Assembly (NCBI GenBank): GCA_052034865.1
Contig: JBPOIC010000026.1
Location: 1-63,702, forward strand
From: JBPOIC01 sp052034865
Lineage (GTDB): Bacteria > UBA10199 > JADFYH01
DNA length: 63,702 nt
Reading direction: 5' to 3'
Shown: piece by piece, positions 35,580 through 45,195 of the stretch
How the letters are laid out: each line of letters opens with the position of its first letter
How positions within the stretch are numbered: position 1 is the first letter of the stretch
Notes under the pieces: model-generated
What the model was told of the DNA's origin: nothing
The model's input: only the letters and a program-made list of their open reading frames with translations
The model's database searches: none
Translations under genes and position numbers: made by a program

Positions 35580-36785
35580 ATGAAATCAGTTTCAGAACAG
35601 CTAGAACTTCTTAAACGGGGCGTGGTTGAAATGATCGAAGAAGGGGATCTGAAAACTCGCCTGGAAGAAGGGCGCCCTTTAAAAATCAAGGCAGGTTTCG
35701 ATCCTACCGCACCCGATCTGCATTTGGGACATACGGTGCTGATTCAAAAGCTCAAGCAGTTTCAGGAGCTCGGTCATGAAATTCTGTTTTTGATCGGAGA
35801 TTTTACGGCCTCGATTGGCGATCCCACCGGACGCAACGAAACACGTCCTCCGCTCTCGCCCGAAGAAATTTCCAAAAATGTTCAAACCTATCAGGAGCAG
35901 GTATTTAAAATCCTCGATCCTAAAAAAACCCGTGTGGTGTTCAATGCCACCTGGCTTAACCGTTTTAGCGGTCGCGATATGATTCGCCTGGCCAGCCGAT
36001 ACACGGTCGCCCGCATGCTGGAGCGTAATGATTTTGAGAAACGCTACAAGGCAGGTCAGCCTTTGGCGATTCATGAGTTTTTATACCCGCTGCTTCAAGG
36101 GTGGGACTCGGTTGAGCTGAAGGCCGATGTGGAACTGGGGGGAACCGATCAAAAATTTAATTTATTGATGGGGCGCACGCTTCAGCGCGAAGAGGGTCAA
36201 AAGCCCCAGGTCGTGATGACGCTTCCGCTTCTCGAAGGTCTGGACGGCGTTGAAAAAATGAGCAAGTCGAAGGGGAATTATGTCGGAATCACCGAAGAAC
36301 CCTCGGCGATGTTTGGAAAGATGATGAGTGTGTCCGATGAATTGATGTGGCGCTATTACGAGCTTTTAAGCGATCGGTCTCTCTCTGATCTTCACACCCT
36401 AAAAACCGATGTGGAGCAGGGGCGCTATCATCCAAAGCGCGCGAAGCTCGATCTTGCGAAAGAAATCGTCGCCCGCTTTCATACGCCTGCACTGGCTCAG
36501 GAAGCTGAAGAAGAATTTGAGCGGATTTTTAAGGCGGGACAGCTTCCGGATGAAATCCCCGAAAAAATCTATCCGGCATCCTCCAGTAAAAAATCCCTGG
36601 CCCTGCTTTTGGCCGAAACCGGTTTGGTAGAGAGTAACTCCGATGCCCGGCGCCAGATTTCACAAAAGGCCGTGAGTCTGGATGGAGTAAAAATCGAAGA
36701 TATCAAGGCCGAGATTGAAATGAGCGGGGAGTATCTGATTAAAGTCGGAAAAAGACGATTTATGAAAGTGCGGTTTGAGTCGTAG
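35580..36785 (+). CDS. tyrS: Tyrosyl-tRNA synthetase
   Basis: The 401-residue class-I synthetase charges tRNA-Tyr. The HIGH motif appears as HLGH in PDLHLGHTV (about 44-47) and the KMSKS motif is intact at 226-230. A Rossmann catalytic core, a helical anticodon domain and a C-terminal S4 domain (about 335-401) are in the usual order; the KAGFDPTAPDLHLGH start is typical of the TyrRS group also called TyrZ-like. AGGAG precedes the ATG at 35580, preferred over the in-frame upstream ATG at 35487. Confidence 0.95.
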   Translation: MKSVSEQLELLKRGVVEMIEEGDLKTRLEEGRPLKIKAGFDPTAPDLHLGHTVLIQKLKQFQELGHEILFLIGDFTASIGDPTGRNETRPPLSPEEISKNVQTYQEQVFKILDPKKTRVVFNATWLNRFSGRDMIRLASRYTVARMLERNDFEKRYKAGQPLAIHEFLYPLLQGWDSVELKADVELGGTDQKFNLLMGRTLQREEGQKPQVVMTLPLLEGLDGVEKMSKSKGNYVGITEEPSAMFGKMMSVSDELMWRYYELLSDRSLSDLHTLKTDVEQGRYHPKRAKLDLAKEIVARFHTPALAQEAEEEFERIFKAGQLPDEIPEKIYPASSSKKSLALLLAETGLVESNSDARRQISQKAVSLDGVKIEDIKAEIEMSGEYLIKVGKRRFMKVRFES

Positions 36786-36820
36786 AGCTGTCAGATCGCT
36801 CAAGGTGCCATTTGATTTTT

Positions 36821-36872
36821 AACATCGCGCCGTTATTAATCCTTGAATATTAACGGGACGATGTTCATTTTA
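36821..36872 (+). terminator. Probable terminator hairpin after tyrS
   Basis: AACATCGCGCCGTTA (36821-36835) and TAACGGGACGATGTT (36851-36865) form a 15-base stem with two mismatches, followed by a weak CATTTTAAAA tail. The rest of 36786-37073 shows no gene or riboswitch that I can recognise. Confidence 0.6.
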
Positions 36873-37073
36873 AAATCCTATCCTACAATCCTTTAGTAAG
36901 CCAAAAGCGGTCCAAATACTCACTCACATTCCGATGGTTCTGAATTGATGGGTATTTTTCGATTTGACTCCGCTTCCTTCCTGAAAGATTTCTTTCACCC
37001 CATCTTTCCCTTTGAAATTTTAAAAAACGAACGCTATGAGAAGCGCTCATCATCATTTTTTCAAGGAGGCCCC

Positions 37074-37958
37074 ATGGCAAGTCCTGCTGTCATCAAAACC
37101 CATCTTTCCAAATACCCTTTGGTCTATAGCGGAAAAGTGCGCGATCTGTATGAGCCAGAAGGCAACATGCTGATTGTAGCAACCGACCGCATTTCTGCTT
37201 TCGATTATATCCTCCCCACTCCGGTGCCTGAAAAAGGAAAAGTTCTGACACAACTTTCAGTTTTCTGGTTTGAAAAAACCAAACACCTCATCCCCAATCA
37301 TTTGATCTCAACCGATGTCTCACCTTACGTGGCCAACGCCGAAGAACTCGCCATGCTGGAAGGTCGCAGTATGATTGTAAAAAAGGTGAAACGGCTGGAT
37401 GTCGAGGCCATCGTACGGGGATATTTAACCGGTAGTGGTTGGGCTAGTTATCAAAAAACGGGCGAAGTCAACGGAATCAAATTACCCAAGGGATTGCGCG
37501 ACGGCGACAAATTACCCGAGCCTTTGTTTACACCCACCACGAAAGCCGAGATGGGCGACCATGATGCACCCATGACTTTTGATCAGGTCATCGAAATGTT
37601 AGGATCCGCTTGGGCACATAAAATCAAAGAGGCGGCCTTGAAAATTTTTCAGGATGCCAGTCAAAAGGCGGATGCCCAGGGGCTTATGATTGCTGATACC
37701 AAAATGGAATTCGGAATCGACGGAGATCAACTCATCCTCATTGATGAATTGTTAACTCCCGACTCTTCACGTTTCTGGCTGGCTGCCGAATACGAACCGG
37801 GAAAATCTCCCAAGCCCTGGGATAAACAGGTTGTTCGCGATTATCTGCTTAATTCACCCTGGGATCGCAAAAGTCCTCCACCTGCGCTTCCGGATGAAAT
37901 CGTGCAGGAAACACTCTATCGCTACCGGACGATTGCTGAGAAGTTGATGAAGGTTTAA
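37074..37958 (+). CDS. purC: SAICAR synthase
   Basis: The 294-residue ATP-dependent ligase joins aspartate to CAIR in purine synthesis. The signature SGKVRDLYE, ATDRISAFDYILP, ECIVRGYLTGSGW (here EAIVRGYLTGSGW), FTPTTKAE and LIDELLTPDSSRFW are all present. The long type, as found in yeast and many proteobacteria, is typical for this length. AAGGAGG sits just before the ATG at 37074. It heads the purC-purB-purS-purQ-purL group. Confidence 0.95.
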   Translation: MASPAVIKTHLSKYPLVYSGKVRDLYEPEGNMLIVATDRISAFDYILPTPVPEKGKVLTQLSVFWFEKTKHLIPNHLISTDVSPYVANAEELAMLEGRSMIVKKVKRLDVEAIVRGYLTGSGWASYQKTGEVNGIKLPKGLRDGDKLPEPLFTPTTKAEMGDHDAPMTFDQVIEMLGSAWAHKIKEAALKIFQDASQKADAQGLMIADTKMEFGIDGDQLILIDELLTPDSSRFWLAAEYEPGKSPKPWDKQVVRDYLLNSPWDRKSPPPALPDEIVQETLYRYRTIAEKLMKV

Positions 37959-38016
37959 TAACTTTGTTTTTTTAAAGATTGATCAGTCGGTTTGATCACA
38001 AAATAAGGAGATTCCC

Positions 38017-39318
38017 TTGATTCCACGTTATTCCCGGCCCGAAATGGCCTCGCTCTGGACAGACGAAGCGAAGTTTAACAAATGGTTGCAGATCGAACTG
38101 GCTTCCTGTGAAGCCTGGTCTGAGCTAGGACTGGTGCCTAAAGAAGCGGTGGAAGTCCTGCTTAAAAAATCCACCTTTACCGTCGATCGTGTGCTCGAAC
38201 TCGAGAAAACCACCAAGCACGATGTGATCGCTTTTGTGAGTTGTGTGGCAGAGTCGGTGGGGGAGGTCGGGCGCTATTTGCACTTGGGGCTTACTTCATC
38301 AGATGTCGTAGACACCGCTTTCGGTGCTCAGCTGAGGGAAGCCGGACTTTTGATTCGCAAAGGTCTTGTCAGTCTTTTGGAAGTGCTTGAGAAAAAGGCC
38401 TTCGAATATAAAGACGTGCCTCAGATGGGACGCAGCCACGGTATTCATGCCGAGCCGATCACCTTTGGGTTGAAATTTACGGTCTGGTACGAAGAGATGA
38501 AGCGTCAGCTTTGCCATCTGGATGAAGCGATCGAAACAATCTCTTACGGAAAAATTTCCGGCGCCGTTGGAACCTTTGCCAATATTGATCCCCGTGTTGA
38601 AGCCTATATCTGTCAAAAACTCGATTTGAAGCCCGATCCCATTTCTACTCAAATCGTCCAACGCGATCGGCATGCGCACTTCTTTACGACCCTTGCTCTG
38701 CTTGCGAGCTCGATGGAAAAAATCGCGACCGAGATCCGCCATCTTCAACGAACCGAGGTGTTGGAAGCCGAAGAGTATTTTTCTCCCGGTCAAAAAGGCT
38801 CTTCCGCAATGCCTCACAAACGAAACCCCATCCTCTCAGAAAATCTCTGCGGTCTCGCACGCTTGGTCCGCTCCAATTCTCTGGCCGCAATGGAAAACGT
38901 GGCCCTCTGGCATGAGCGCGACATCTCCCACTCATCGGTTGAGCGCGTGATTGGACCGGACAGCACGATCCTCATCGATTTTATGCTTCACCGTCTCACC
39001 GGCATGCTCGATAAACTCATCGTCTATCCCGAAAATATGATGCGCAATGTGAATAAGCTTAAAGGATTGATCTACAGCCAGCAGATTCTTTTAGAGCTGG
39101 TAAAACGCGGGCTGACACGCGAGGAAGGCTATGCAATTGTTCAACGCAATGCCATGCGCACGTGGCGATCTGAAAAAGATTTTAAAGAAGAGCTTTGGTC
39201 CGATCCAGAAATTCAAAAACATTTCACAAAACAAGAGATTGATCAGTTATTTACCCTCACGCATCATTTGAAACATGTCGATACGATCTATCAGCGGGTG
39301 TATGGGAAAATCGCTTAA
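38017..39318 (+). CDS. purB: Adenylosuccinate lyase
   Basis: The 433-residue enzyme releases fumarate at two steps of purine synthesis. The fumarase/ASL superfamily signature SSAMPHKRNP is intact, as are the TSSDVVDTA and MGRSHGIHAEP motifs. The start is TTG at 38017, giving IPRYSRPEM, the normal N-terminus, with AAGGAG seven bases upstream. Normal length. It lies 58 bp after purC and 18 bp before purS. Confidence 0.95.
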   Translation: MIPRYSRPEMASLWTDEAKFNKWLQIELASCEAWSELGLVPKEAVEVLLKKSTFTVDRVLELEKTTKHDVIAFVSCVAESVGEVGRYLHLGLTSSDVVDTAFGAQLREAGLLIRKGLVSLLEVLEKKAFEYKDVPQMGRSHGIHAEPITFGLKFTVWYEEMKRQLCHLDEAIETISYGKISGAVGTFANIDPRVEAYICQKLDLKPDPISTQIVQRDRHAHFFTTLALLASSMEKIATEIRHLQRTEVLEAEEYFSPGQKGSSAMPHKRNPILSENLCGLARLVRSNSLAAMENVALWHERDISHSSVERVIGPDSTILIDFMLHRLTGMLDKLIVYPENMMRNVNKLKGLIYSQQILLELVKRGLTREEGYAIVQRNAMRTWRSEKDFKEELWSDPEIQKHFTKQEIDQLFTLTHHLKHVDTIYQRVYGKIA

Positions 39319-39336
39319 CGAAAGGAATTCATTCTT

Positions 39337-39567
39337 ATGAAGGCAAAGGTCTATGTCACATTGAAAAAAGGAGTGCTCGATCCTCAAGGAAAGGCCATCC
39401 ATCATGCCCTCGAGTCGTTGGGATTTCAGGATGTGGAAGGGGTTCGCGTGGGAAAGTTTTTCGAGATCGAGCTAAAGCGCGAGCATGAAGAAAAACAGCT
39501 CAAAGAAATGGCCGAGAAGTTGCTCGCAAATACGGTGATTGAAGATTATAAAATCGAGATGGAGTGA
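39337..39567 (+). CDS. purS: FGAM synthase subunit PurS
   Basis: The 76-residue protein is the small structural subunit that bridges PurL and PurQ. The VYVTLKKGVLDPQGKA beginning and GVRVGKFFEIEL are diagnostic. Its presence means this organism uses the three-protein FGAM synthase (PurS, PurQ, small PurL). A 228-bp gap separates it from purQ, unusual for genes that normally overlap. Confidence 0.93.
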   Translation: MKAKVYVTLKKGVLDPQGKAIHHALESLGFQDVEGVRVGKFFEIELKREHEEKQLKEMAEKLLANTVIEDYKIEME

Positions 39568-39747
39568 TGGGGTTGAATTTATAAAAGAGATCATGATGCC
39601 CCATTCGATTGGGAACATCTGAAGAAGGTATGAAATTGGATTGAAGTTTTTTTATCCGTTGAGACGCAACTTTTTTTTAATACTCTGATCGCTCATTGGG
39701 GATCTGATGAGCCCTAAGCCTGACGAAGAGTCGAACCCTGGACAAGG

Positions 39748-39768
39748 CATCCTTCGACAGAACTTAGG
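39748..39768. repeat. Dispersed-repeat remnant between purS and purQ
   Basis: CATCCTTCGACAGAACTTAGG resembles the elements at 6862 and 28445. The neighbouring 39700-39745 (GATGAGCCCTAAGCCTGACG, GTCGAACCCTGG) may be further remnant. It sits directly upstream of purQ, in a 228-bp gap (39568-39795) with no gene. Confidence 0.45.
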
Positions 39769-39795
39769 TTGTCCACTTATAAAAAACGTAAAATT

Positions 39796-40476
39796 ATGAA
39801 ATTCTCAATTATCGTATTTCCAGGATCCAATTGCGATCACGACACCCATCACGTCCTTCAGAATGTAATGGGATTTAAGGCCCAATACGTTTGGCACAAA
39901 GAGGCCGTGCTTCCGCCGACTGATTGTGTGATTCTCCCTGGAGGTTTTTCTTACGGGGATTATTTGCGTTGTGGGGCGATCGCCCGGTTTTCGCCGATCA
40001 TGAAAGAAGTGGTTCGTTTCGCGAATCAGGGTGGAAAGGTGATCGGCATCTGTAATGGATTTCAAATCCTCACCGAATCGCATCTATTGCCTGGAGCTTT
40101 GCTTCGCAACCGCAATCTCCACTTCATCTGCAAAACGATTCCTCTTAAAGTCAAAAATACTCAAACATCTTTTACGCGTGCATACGATCCATCTTCTGTC
40201 ATTCACCTTCCCATCGCTCACGCGGAAGGTAATTATTTTATCGATGAAGCAGGTCTCAAGGCTCTCGAAGATCACGATCAGATTGTCTTTCAATACTGTG
40301 ATGACGAGGGTCAGGTAACTGATGCTGCCAATCCAAATGGAGCACGTCTGAATATCGCGGGCATCATCAATAAAGCTGGGAATGTGCTGGGCATGATGCC
40401 GCATCCGGAACGAGCCTCCGAATCTGTGTTGGGTGGAGAAATGGGAAGGGCGATTTTTGAGTCGGTGGCAGGGTAG
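39796..40476 (+). CDS. purQ: FGAM synthase glutamine-amidotransferase subunit PurQ
   Basis: The 226-residue class-I glutamine amidotransferase provides ammonia to PurL. The nucleophile elbow GICNGFQIL contains C86; His and Glu of the triad lie near PHPERASE at the C-terminus. GFSYGDYLRCGAIA is the family oxyanion region. ATG 39796 is chosen as the normal family N-terminus (MKFSIIVFPGSNCD); an in-frame TTG lies 27 bp upstream. No Shine-Dalgarno is obvious, and the repeat remnant ends just before it. Confidence 0.95.
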   Translation: MKFSIIVFPGSNCDHDTHHVLQNVMGFKAQYVWHKEAVLPPTDCVILPGGFSYGDYLRCGAIARFSPIMKEVVRFANQGGKVIGICNGFQILTESHLLPGALLRNRNLHFICKTIPLKVKNTQTSFTRAYDPSSVIHLPIAHAEGNYFIDEAGLKALEDHDQIVFQYCDDEGQVTDAANPNGARLNIAGIINKAGNVLGMMPHPERASESVLGGEMGRAIFESVAG

Positions 40477-40550
40477 CGCTTCTTTAATTATTCGTTTGTC
40501 TCCTTGTTAAGATTTTTCATCCAATAAGAAATGATGCTGACTTAAAAAAT

Positions 40551-42740
40551 ATGAAAACGATTACCCCCGAGATCATCTCCCAACACGGACTTTCCAGTGA
40601 CGAATACCAACGCATTCTCCAGGTGCTTGGCCGCGAACCCAATCTCACCGAGCTAGGTATTTTTTCTGCGATGTGGTCGGAGCATTGCAGTTATAAATCC
40701 TCCAAAGTCCATTTAAAGAAATTTCCCACGAAGGGGGCCTGTGTGCTGCAGGGCCCTGGTGAAAATGCGGGAGTTATCGATATTGGCGATGGACTGGGGC
40801 TTGTTTTCAAGATGGAGTCACATAACCATCCTTCCTTTATCGAACCCTACCAGGGGGCGGCGACGGGAGTGGGAGGGATTTTGCGCGATGTCTTTACCAT
40901 GGGGGCTCGTCCGATTGCCTTGCTCGACTCTCTACGTTTTGGTTCGGCCGATCATCCCAAGACACCTTTTTTGATCAATGGAGTAGTTTCGGGAATTGCA
41001 GGCTATGGCAATTGCATGGGAATTCCCACTGTTGGGGGAGAAACCTACTTTGATGCCTGCTACAACCAGAATATTTTAGTGAATGTGATGTGTGTCGGTT
41101 TGGTTCGTAAGGATAAGATTTTTAAAGGTTTTGCATCAGGGGTTGGAAACCCGGTTTTGTATGTGGGTTCCAAGACGGGGCGCGATGGTATCCACGGCGC
41201 CACGATGTCGAGCAGTGAATTTGATGACAAGAGCGAAGAAAAACGGCCGACGGTTCAGGTGGGAGATCCTTTTACTGAAAAGCTGTTATTGGAGGCCTGT
41301 CTTGAGCTCATGCAGGAAGATTACCTGGTTGGTATTCAGGACATGGGAGCGGCGGGGCTGACATCATCTTCATTTGAAATGGCCTCACGGGCCGAAACGG
41401 GGATTGAGCTGGATTTGGACGCGGTGCCGATGCGTGAAGAAAAGATGACCGCATACGAGTTGATGCTCTCCGAATCTCAAGAGCGCATGCTTTGTGTCGT
41501 CAAAAAAGGCTATGAAGAAAAGGCGGCCGCCATTTTTAGAAAATGGGATTTGGATGTCGCGGTTATTGGTCGGGTTACCGACGATGGGTTTATGCGAATT
41601 CGTAAAGAAGGAAAGATTCAGGCCGAGCTTCCAATCGCTCCATTGGTTTCTGCGGCACCACTTTACAATCGACCTTCTAAAGAGCCGGAATACTTTAAGA
41701 AATTAAATCAGCTAAATTTGGATTCTATTCCTGAGGTTTCCTATAATGATGTCCTTCTTAAACTGCTTGGAAGCCCGAACCTTTCTTCCAAGCGCTGGAT
41801 TTGGGAGCAGTACGATCACCAGGTGATGCTCAATACGGTTGTCCTTCCTGGCTCCGATGCCGCCGTTTTACGTGTCAAAGACACCCAAAAAGGGGTGGCG
41901 ATCACCACCGATTGTAATTCCCGCTACTGTTATTTGAATCCAAAAGAAGGGGGCAAGATTGCCGTCGCCGAAGCGGCGAGAAATCTCGTTTGCTCGGGGG
42001 CTAAACCCATGGCGATTACCGATTGTCTGAATTTCGGAAATCCCGAAAAGCCCGAAATCATGTGGCAATTCAGTCAGGCGATTGAAGGAATCTCGGAGGC
42101 CTGCCGCTTTTTAGACACTCCCGTTACTGGTGGAAATGTCAGTCTCTATAATGAAACCAAAGGGGAGGGAGTTTACCCCACCCCGACGATTGGGATGGTA
42201 GGATTGATCGAGGATCTTTCCTGTCATACCACGGCATTCTTCAAAAAAGAGGGAGATCTCATCCTTTTGGTCGGAGAAACCTTCGAGGAATTGGGAGGAT
42301 CTGAATATCTCAATGTCATTCATAAGCGTGTTGAAGGACCCATTCCAACTATTGATTTAAAAAAAGAAAAACTGGTTCAGGATTTTGTGCTTTCGGCCAT
42401 TCAGAGTCGACTTGTTCAAAGTGCGCACGACCTTTCGGAAGGAGGTCTTGCGGTTGCCCTGGCGGAGTGTTGTATCGGTGGGCAAGATGCTCCTTTAGGG
42501 GCGAAGCTGAATCTTTCATCTTCAATTCGGGAAGATGCCCAGCTTTTTGGTGAGAGTCAGAGCCGGATTTTACTTTCCGTCTCTCCCGAACACGTGGGGC
42601 CGATTCTGCAATTGGCTCAGAAGTTTTTCTGTCCTATCCAGCAAGTCGGTGAGGTGGGGGGAGATCGAGTTGAGATTTCAGAATGGATTGATCTGAAAGT
42701 GGATGCAGTCAAAGAGGCCTGGGAGAAAAAGGCCTCCTGA
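40551..42740 (+). CDS. purL: FGAM synthase large subunit PurL (small type)
   Basis: The 729-residue ATP-dependent amidotransferase converts FGAR to FGAM with PurQ and PurS. Marks include SEHCSYKSSK, GPGENAGVIDIGDG, KMESHNHPSFIEPYQGAATGVGGI, and in the second half TGGNVSLYNE and AHDLSEGGLAVALAE. The length is that of the small PurL, consistent with separate purS and purQ. The start codon has no good Shine-Dalgarno site. The hairpin at 42763-42798 may end the transcript. Confidence 0.95.
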   Translation: MKTITPEIISQHGLSSDEYQRILQVLGREPNLTELGIFSAMWSEHCSYKSSKVHLKKFPTKGACVLQGPGENAGVIDIGDGLGLVFKMESHNHPSFIEPYQGAATGVGGILRDVFTMGARPIALLDSLRFGSADHPKTPFLINGVVSGIAGYGNCMGIPTVGGETYFDACYNQNILVNVMCVGLVRKDKIFKGFASGVGNPVLYVGSKTGRDGIHGATMSSSEFDDKSEEKRPTVQVGDPFTEKLLLEACLELMQEDYLVGIQDMGAAGLTSSSFEMASRAETGIELDLDAVPMREEKMTAYELMLSESQERMLCVVKKGYEEKAAAIFRKWDLDVAVIGRVTDDGFMRIRKEGKIQAELPIAPLVSAAPLYNRPSKEPEYFKKLNQLNLDSIPEVSYNDVLLKLLGSPNLSSKRWIWEQYDHQVMLNTVVLPGSDAAVLRVKDTQKGVAITTDCNSRYCYLNPKEGGKIAVAEAARNLVCSGAKPMAITDCLNFGNPEKPEIMWQFSQAIEGISEACRFLDTPVTGGNVSLYNETKGEGVYPTPTIGMVGLIEDLSCHTTAFFKKEGDLILLVGETFEELGGSEYLNVIHKRVEGPIPTIDLKKEKLVQDFVLSAIQSRLVQSAHDLSEGGLAVALAECCIGGQDAPLGAKLNLSSSIREDAQLFGESQSRILLSVSPEHVGPILQLAQKFFCPIQQVGEVGGDRVEISEWIDLKVDAVKEAWEKKAS

Positions 42741-42762
42741 CAAAACTTGGCAAATCCTTTCA

Positions 42763-42798
42763 CGATTCTCAACTTTTCTCTTAAAAAAGTCAGAATCG
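42763..42798 (+). other. Hairpin after purL
   Basis: CGATTCT...AGAATCG encloses a further ACTTTT/AAAAGT pairing across a short loop, giving about 13 paired positions interrupted by a C-C bulge. There is no T-run, so it may be a weak terminator or a structured 5' leader of the next gene. The rest of 42741-42886 shows no gene. Confidence 0.5.
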
Positions 42799-42886
42799 AA
42801 ATGGTTCAAAATCTTGATTAATCTTGCCAGTTTCGGCATAAACAGAGGGCCCTTACTCTTCCACCAGAATCATAAGGAGAAATGAC

Positions 42887-43960
42887 ATGTCTGCTTCCCG
42901 CGCTGTCGTTCAACTCTGTAGCCGACAAAACCGTGTTCTCATTCTCTTGGATCGTCTCCAACTCATTGCCCAGGATTTGAGTACCCAGGTTCGAGAGACC
43001 CCTTCTCCACGAATCAAAAATTTATCCAACCAATACAATCGTCTTCAAAAGCATCTTCATAAGGAAATTGATCAATTCGTCAAACATGTGAATAGCCACA
43101 AGGTGCGCTCCAACATTGGTTCTCGCCTGGACCACGTCATTGCAGAGGCCCAGCAGCTTAGTCAGCAAATTGCCATCAAATATCGTGATTTAAACTTAAA
43201 TCGCGAGGAATGGGGTCCTTATTATGCCTCACTGGCTGAAAAGGTTACTCAACTCAAGGAACACCTCGGTGCTATCGATTTCAAACAAACCTTTGCCCAT
43301 GTGACCGATGCTTTTTTGGTCGAACGATTCGACTCGCTGGGACAGCAGCACGAAATTCAGTGGAGTCGAAAACTTTGGCACATGATGGCCGGCTTTTCGA
43401 TTATCAGCATTTACCTGTTTTCCTTAGGGACCTTCTTCGCCAAAATGGCGATCTTCGGATCTTTCACCCTCTATGCCCTGATCTGCGATGTTGCACGTCT
43501 GGTTTCTCCTAAATTTAATGCGATGGTCATGCGTGACCTTAAAAAATTCATGCGCAAAAACGAGGCGACGCGCCTGAATTCCATGACATTTTATGCGGTT
43601 TCCACTTTTCTTGTTTGTCTGATTTTCCCAAAGGGGATCGCTGTCTTGTCGATTCTGTTTCTGGCCATTGGAGATGTCGTAGCGTCGATCGTTGGGGTAA
43701 AATGGGGACGCCACAAGATTGGAAAGCGCCTGAGTTTGGAGGGAAGTTTAGCCTTTTTTGTGACTGCTTTTTGTCTTTCGTTTCTCTATCCGATTCTGGT
43801 TCCTACCTTTACCGGACCCATCGTCTTATTCGCCTTTCTTGCGGGTTTCATTGCAATGGCCTCTGAATGGGTGACATTCCGATTAGATGACAATCTGGTC
43901 ATTCCGATTTTTTCAGCGACCGGAATGCAGCTGGTGATTTGGTTGTTTGAAATGTTTTAG
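42887..43960 (+). CDS. Polyprenol/diacylglycerol kinase-like membrane protein with helical N-terminal extension
   Basis: The 357-residue protein ends in a membrane domain (about 165-357, some seven hydrophobic segments). WSRKLWHMMAGF and AIGDVVASIVGVKWGRHKIG followed by KRLSLEGSLAF match the CTP-dependent dolichol/phytol/DAG kinase (SEC59/DGK1/VTE5) family. Residues 1-160 are an unrelated, Gln/Leu-rich helical region that looks coiled-coil-forming; most family members lack it. The substrate is unknown. AAGGAG lies just before the ATG. It is convergent with rlmI, 18 bp away. Confidence 0.75.
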   Translation: MSASRAVVQLCSRQNRVLILLDRLQLIAQDLSTQVRETPSPRIKNLSNQYNRLQKHLHKEIDQFVKHVNSHKVRSNIGSRLDHVIAEAQQLSQQIAIKYRDLNLNREEWGPYYASLAEKVTQLKEHLGAIDFKQTFAHVTDAFLVERFDSLGQQHEIQWSRKLWHMMAGFSIISIYLFSLGTFFAKMAIFGSFTLYALICDVARLVSPKFNAMVMRDLKKFMRKNEATRLNSMTFYAVSTFLVCLIFPKGIAVLSILFLAIGDVVASIVGVKWGRHKIGKRLSLEGSLAFFVTAFCLSFLYPILVPTFTGPIVLFAFLAGFIAMASEWVTFRLDDNLVIPIFSATGMQLVIWLFEMF

Positions 43961-43978
43961 GGCCAGCACAATCGGTTA

Positions 43979-45157
43979 CTAAAGTACCCGCAAGACAAAA
44001 CACTTCAGATACTTCGATTCTGGAAATCCTAACAACACCGGATGGTCGGCGGCTTGTTGGCCAATCCCGATCATTTGAACCTTGCGTTTGCTATCCAACG
44101 CGGCTTCATGGAGGACTTTCAGAAAGTCTTCTTCAGAGAGATGATGGCTGCAGGATGAAGTGATAAGGATGCCATTGGGTTCCAGCAATTTCATCGCCCT
44201 TAAGTTGATTTCTTTATAACCCTTTAAAGCCTGTTTGAGCTGTAAGCGGGATTTAACGAAGGCGGGGGGGTCGAGATTAATGCAGTCAAAGCGCTCCTTG
44301 TTCTGATCGGCATTTTTTAAATAATCAAAAACGTTCATGCATCTTACTTCGATGTTTTTAAATCCATTGCGCTCAGCGTTTTCTGAGATCTGCTGACAGG
44401 CGGATTCGCTTTGATCCAGGGCCAGGACCGTTTCAGCGCCTGAGGCCATCTCACAGGAAAACCAACCCTGATACGCAAAGGCGTCGAGCACGCGTTTTTT
44501 TCCTTTTGCCCAAATTCCAGCCTGAATCCGGTTGTCTCGCTGATCAAGAAAGGCACCGGTTTTTTGTCCTTCCAGCAAATCTACTTCAAAATGAAGAGCC
44601 CCTTGCTGAATCGACACACAGGTGCTTCCGGTTCCTTCCACCACTTGAGAAACCAGGGGAAGCTTTTCAAGTGCGCGAACGGAAACATCGTTGCGCTCCA
44701 CAATCAGCTCCGGATTAAAAATTTCTTTCAAGCACTCAAGCAGGCTTTCACGTTGTGTTTCAAGCCCCGCGCTTAAAATCTGAAAGGAATAGGCATTGGC
44801 GTACTGGTCTAAAATAAAGGAGGGGATCCCATCCGATTCTCCATGGATCAGTCGGAAAGCGTTGGTGTGGAGATTCAGGCTTTTTCTGAACTTGTGGGAT
44901 TTAAGAATTTTATCTTTCCAAAAAGTTTTTTCGATGGGCTCTTCTTTTTGGGTCAAAATCCGTAAGGTTATTTGAGAGTGAGGACTAAAAAGAGCCTGGC
45001 CTAAAAATTTTCTTTTGGAGTTTTGGATTGCCACGATGCCGGGGGGAAGAGTTTCGATTTTCTGAAACAGGTCGTTTCCTAAAAGGTCGGATTTAAAGAT
45101 CCATGGATGGCCTTTTTCAAGGCGTTTTTGAGCGCGATCATTGATCGTGATTTTCAT
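43979..45157 (-). CDS. rlmI: Class I SAM-dependent rRNA methyltransferase (RlmI-like)
   Basis: The 392-residue enzyme probably methylates C5 of 23S rRNA cytosine 1962. An N-terminal PUA domain (about 1-80, with KRLEKGHPWIFKSDL), a central domain and a C-terminal Rossmann methyltransferase follow each other. Marks are EGQKTGAFLDQRDNR, AFAYQGWFSCEMASG, NLDPPAFVKS (catalytic region) and TSSCSHHLSEEDF with the catalytic Cys. The gene is divergent from the nucleoside phosphorylase; only 38 bp separate their starts. Confidence 0.88.
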   Translation of the reverse strand: MKITINDRAQKRLEKGHPWIFKSDLLGNDLFQKIETLPPGIVAIQNSKRKFLGQALFSPHSQITLRILTQKEEPIEKTFWKDKILKSHKFRKSLNLHTNAFRLIHGESDGIPSFILDQYANAYSFQILSAGLETQRESLLECLKEIFNPELIVERNDVSVRALEKLPLVSQVVEGTGSTCVSIQQGALHFEVDLLEGQKTGAFLDQRDNRIQAGIWAKGKKRVLDAFAYQGWFSCEMASGAETVLALDQSESACQQISENAERNGFKNIEVRCMNVFDYLKNADQNKERFDCINLDPPAFVKSRLQLKQALKGYKEINLRAMKLLEPNGILITSSCSHHLSEEDFLKVLHEAALDSKRKVQMIGIGQQAADHPVLLGFPESKYLKCFVLRVL

Positions 45158-45195
45158 TTTGTTGACTCTCTTGGGTTTCTCGATATCTTAAGAAC

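Noticed and set aside
36873..37073. Purine riboswitch before purC
   Set aside because: The conserved junction bases and kissing loops of guanine/adenine or PRPP riboswitches are not recognisable here.
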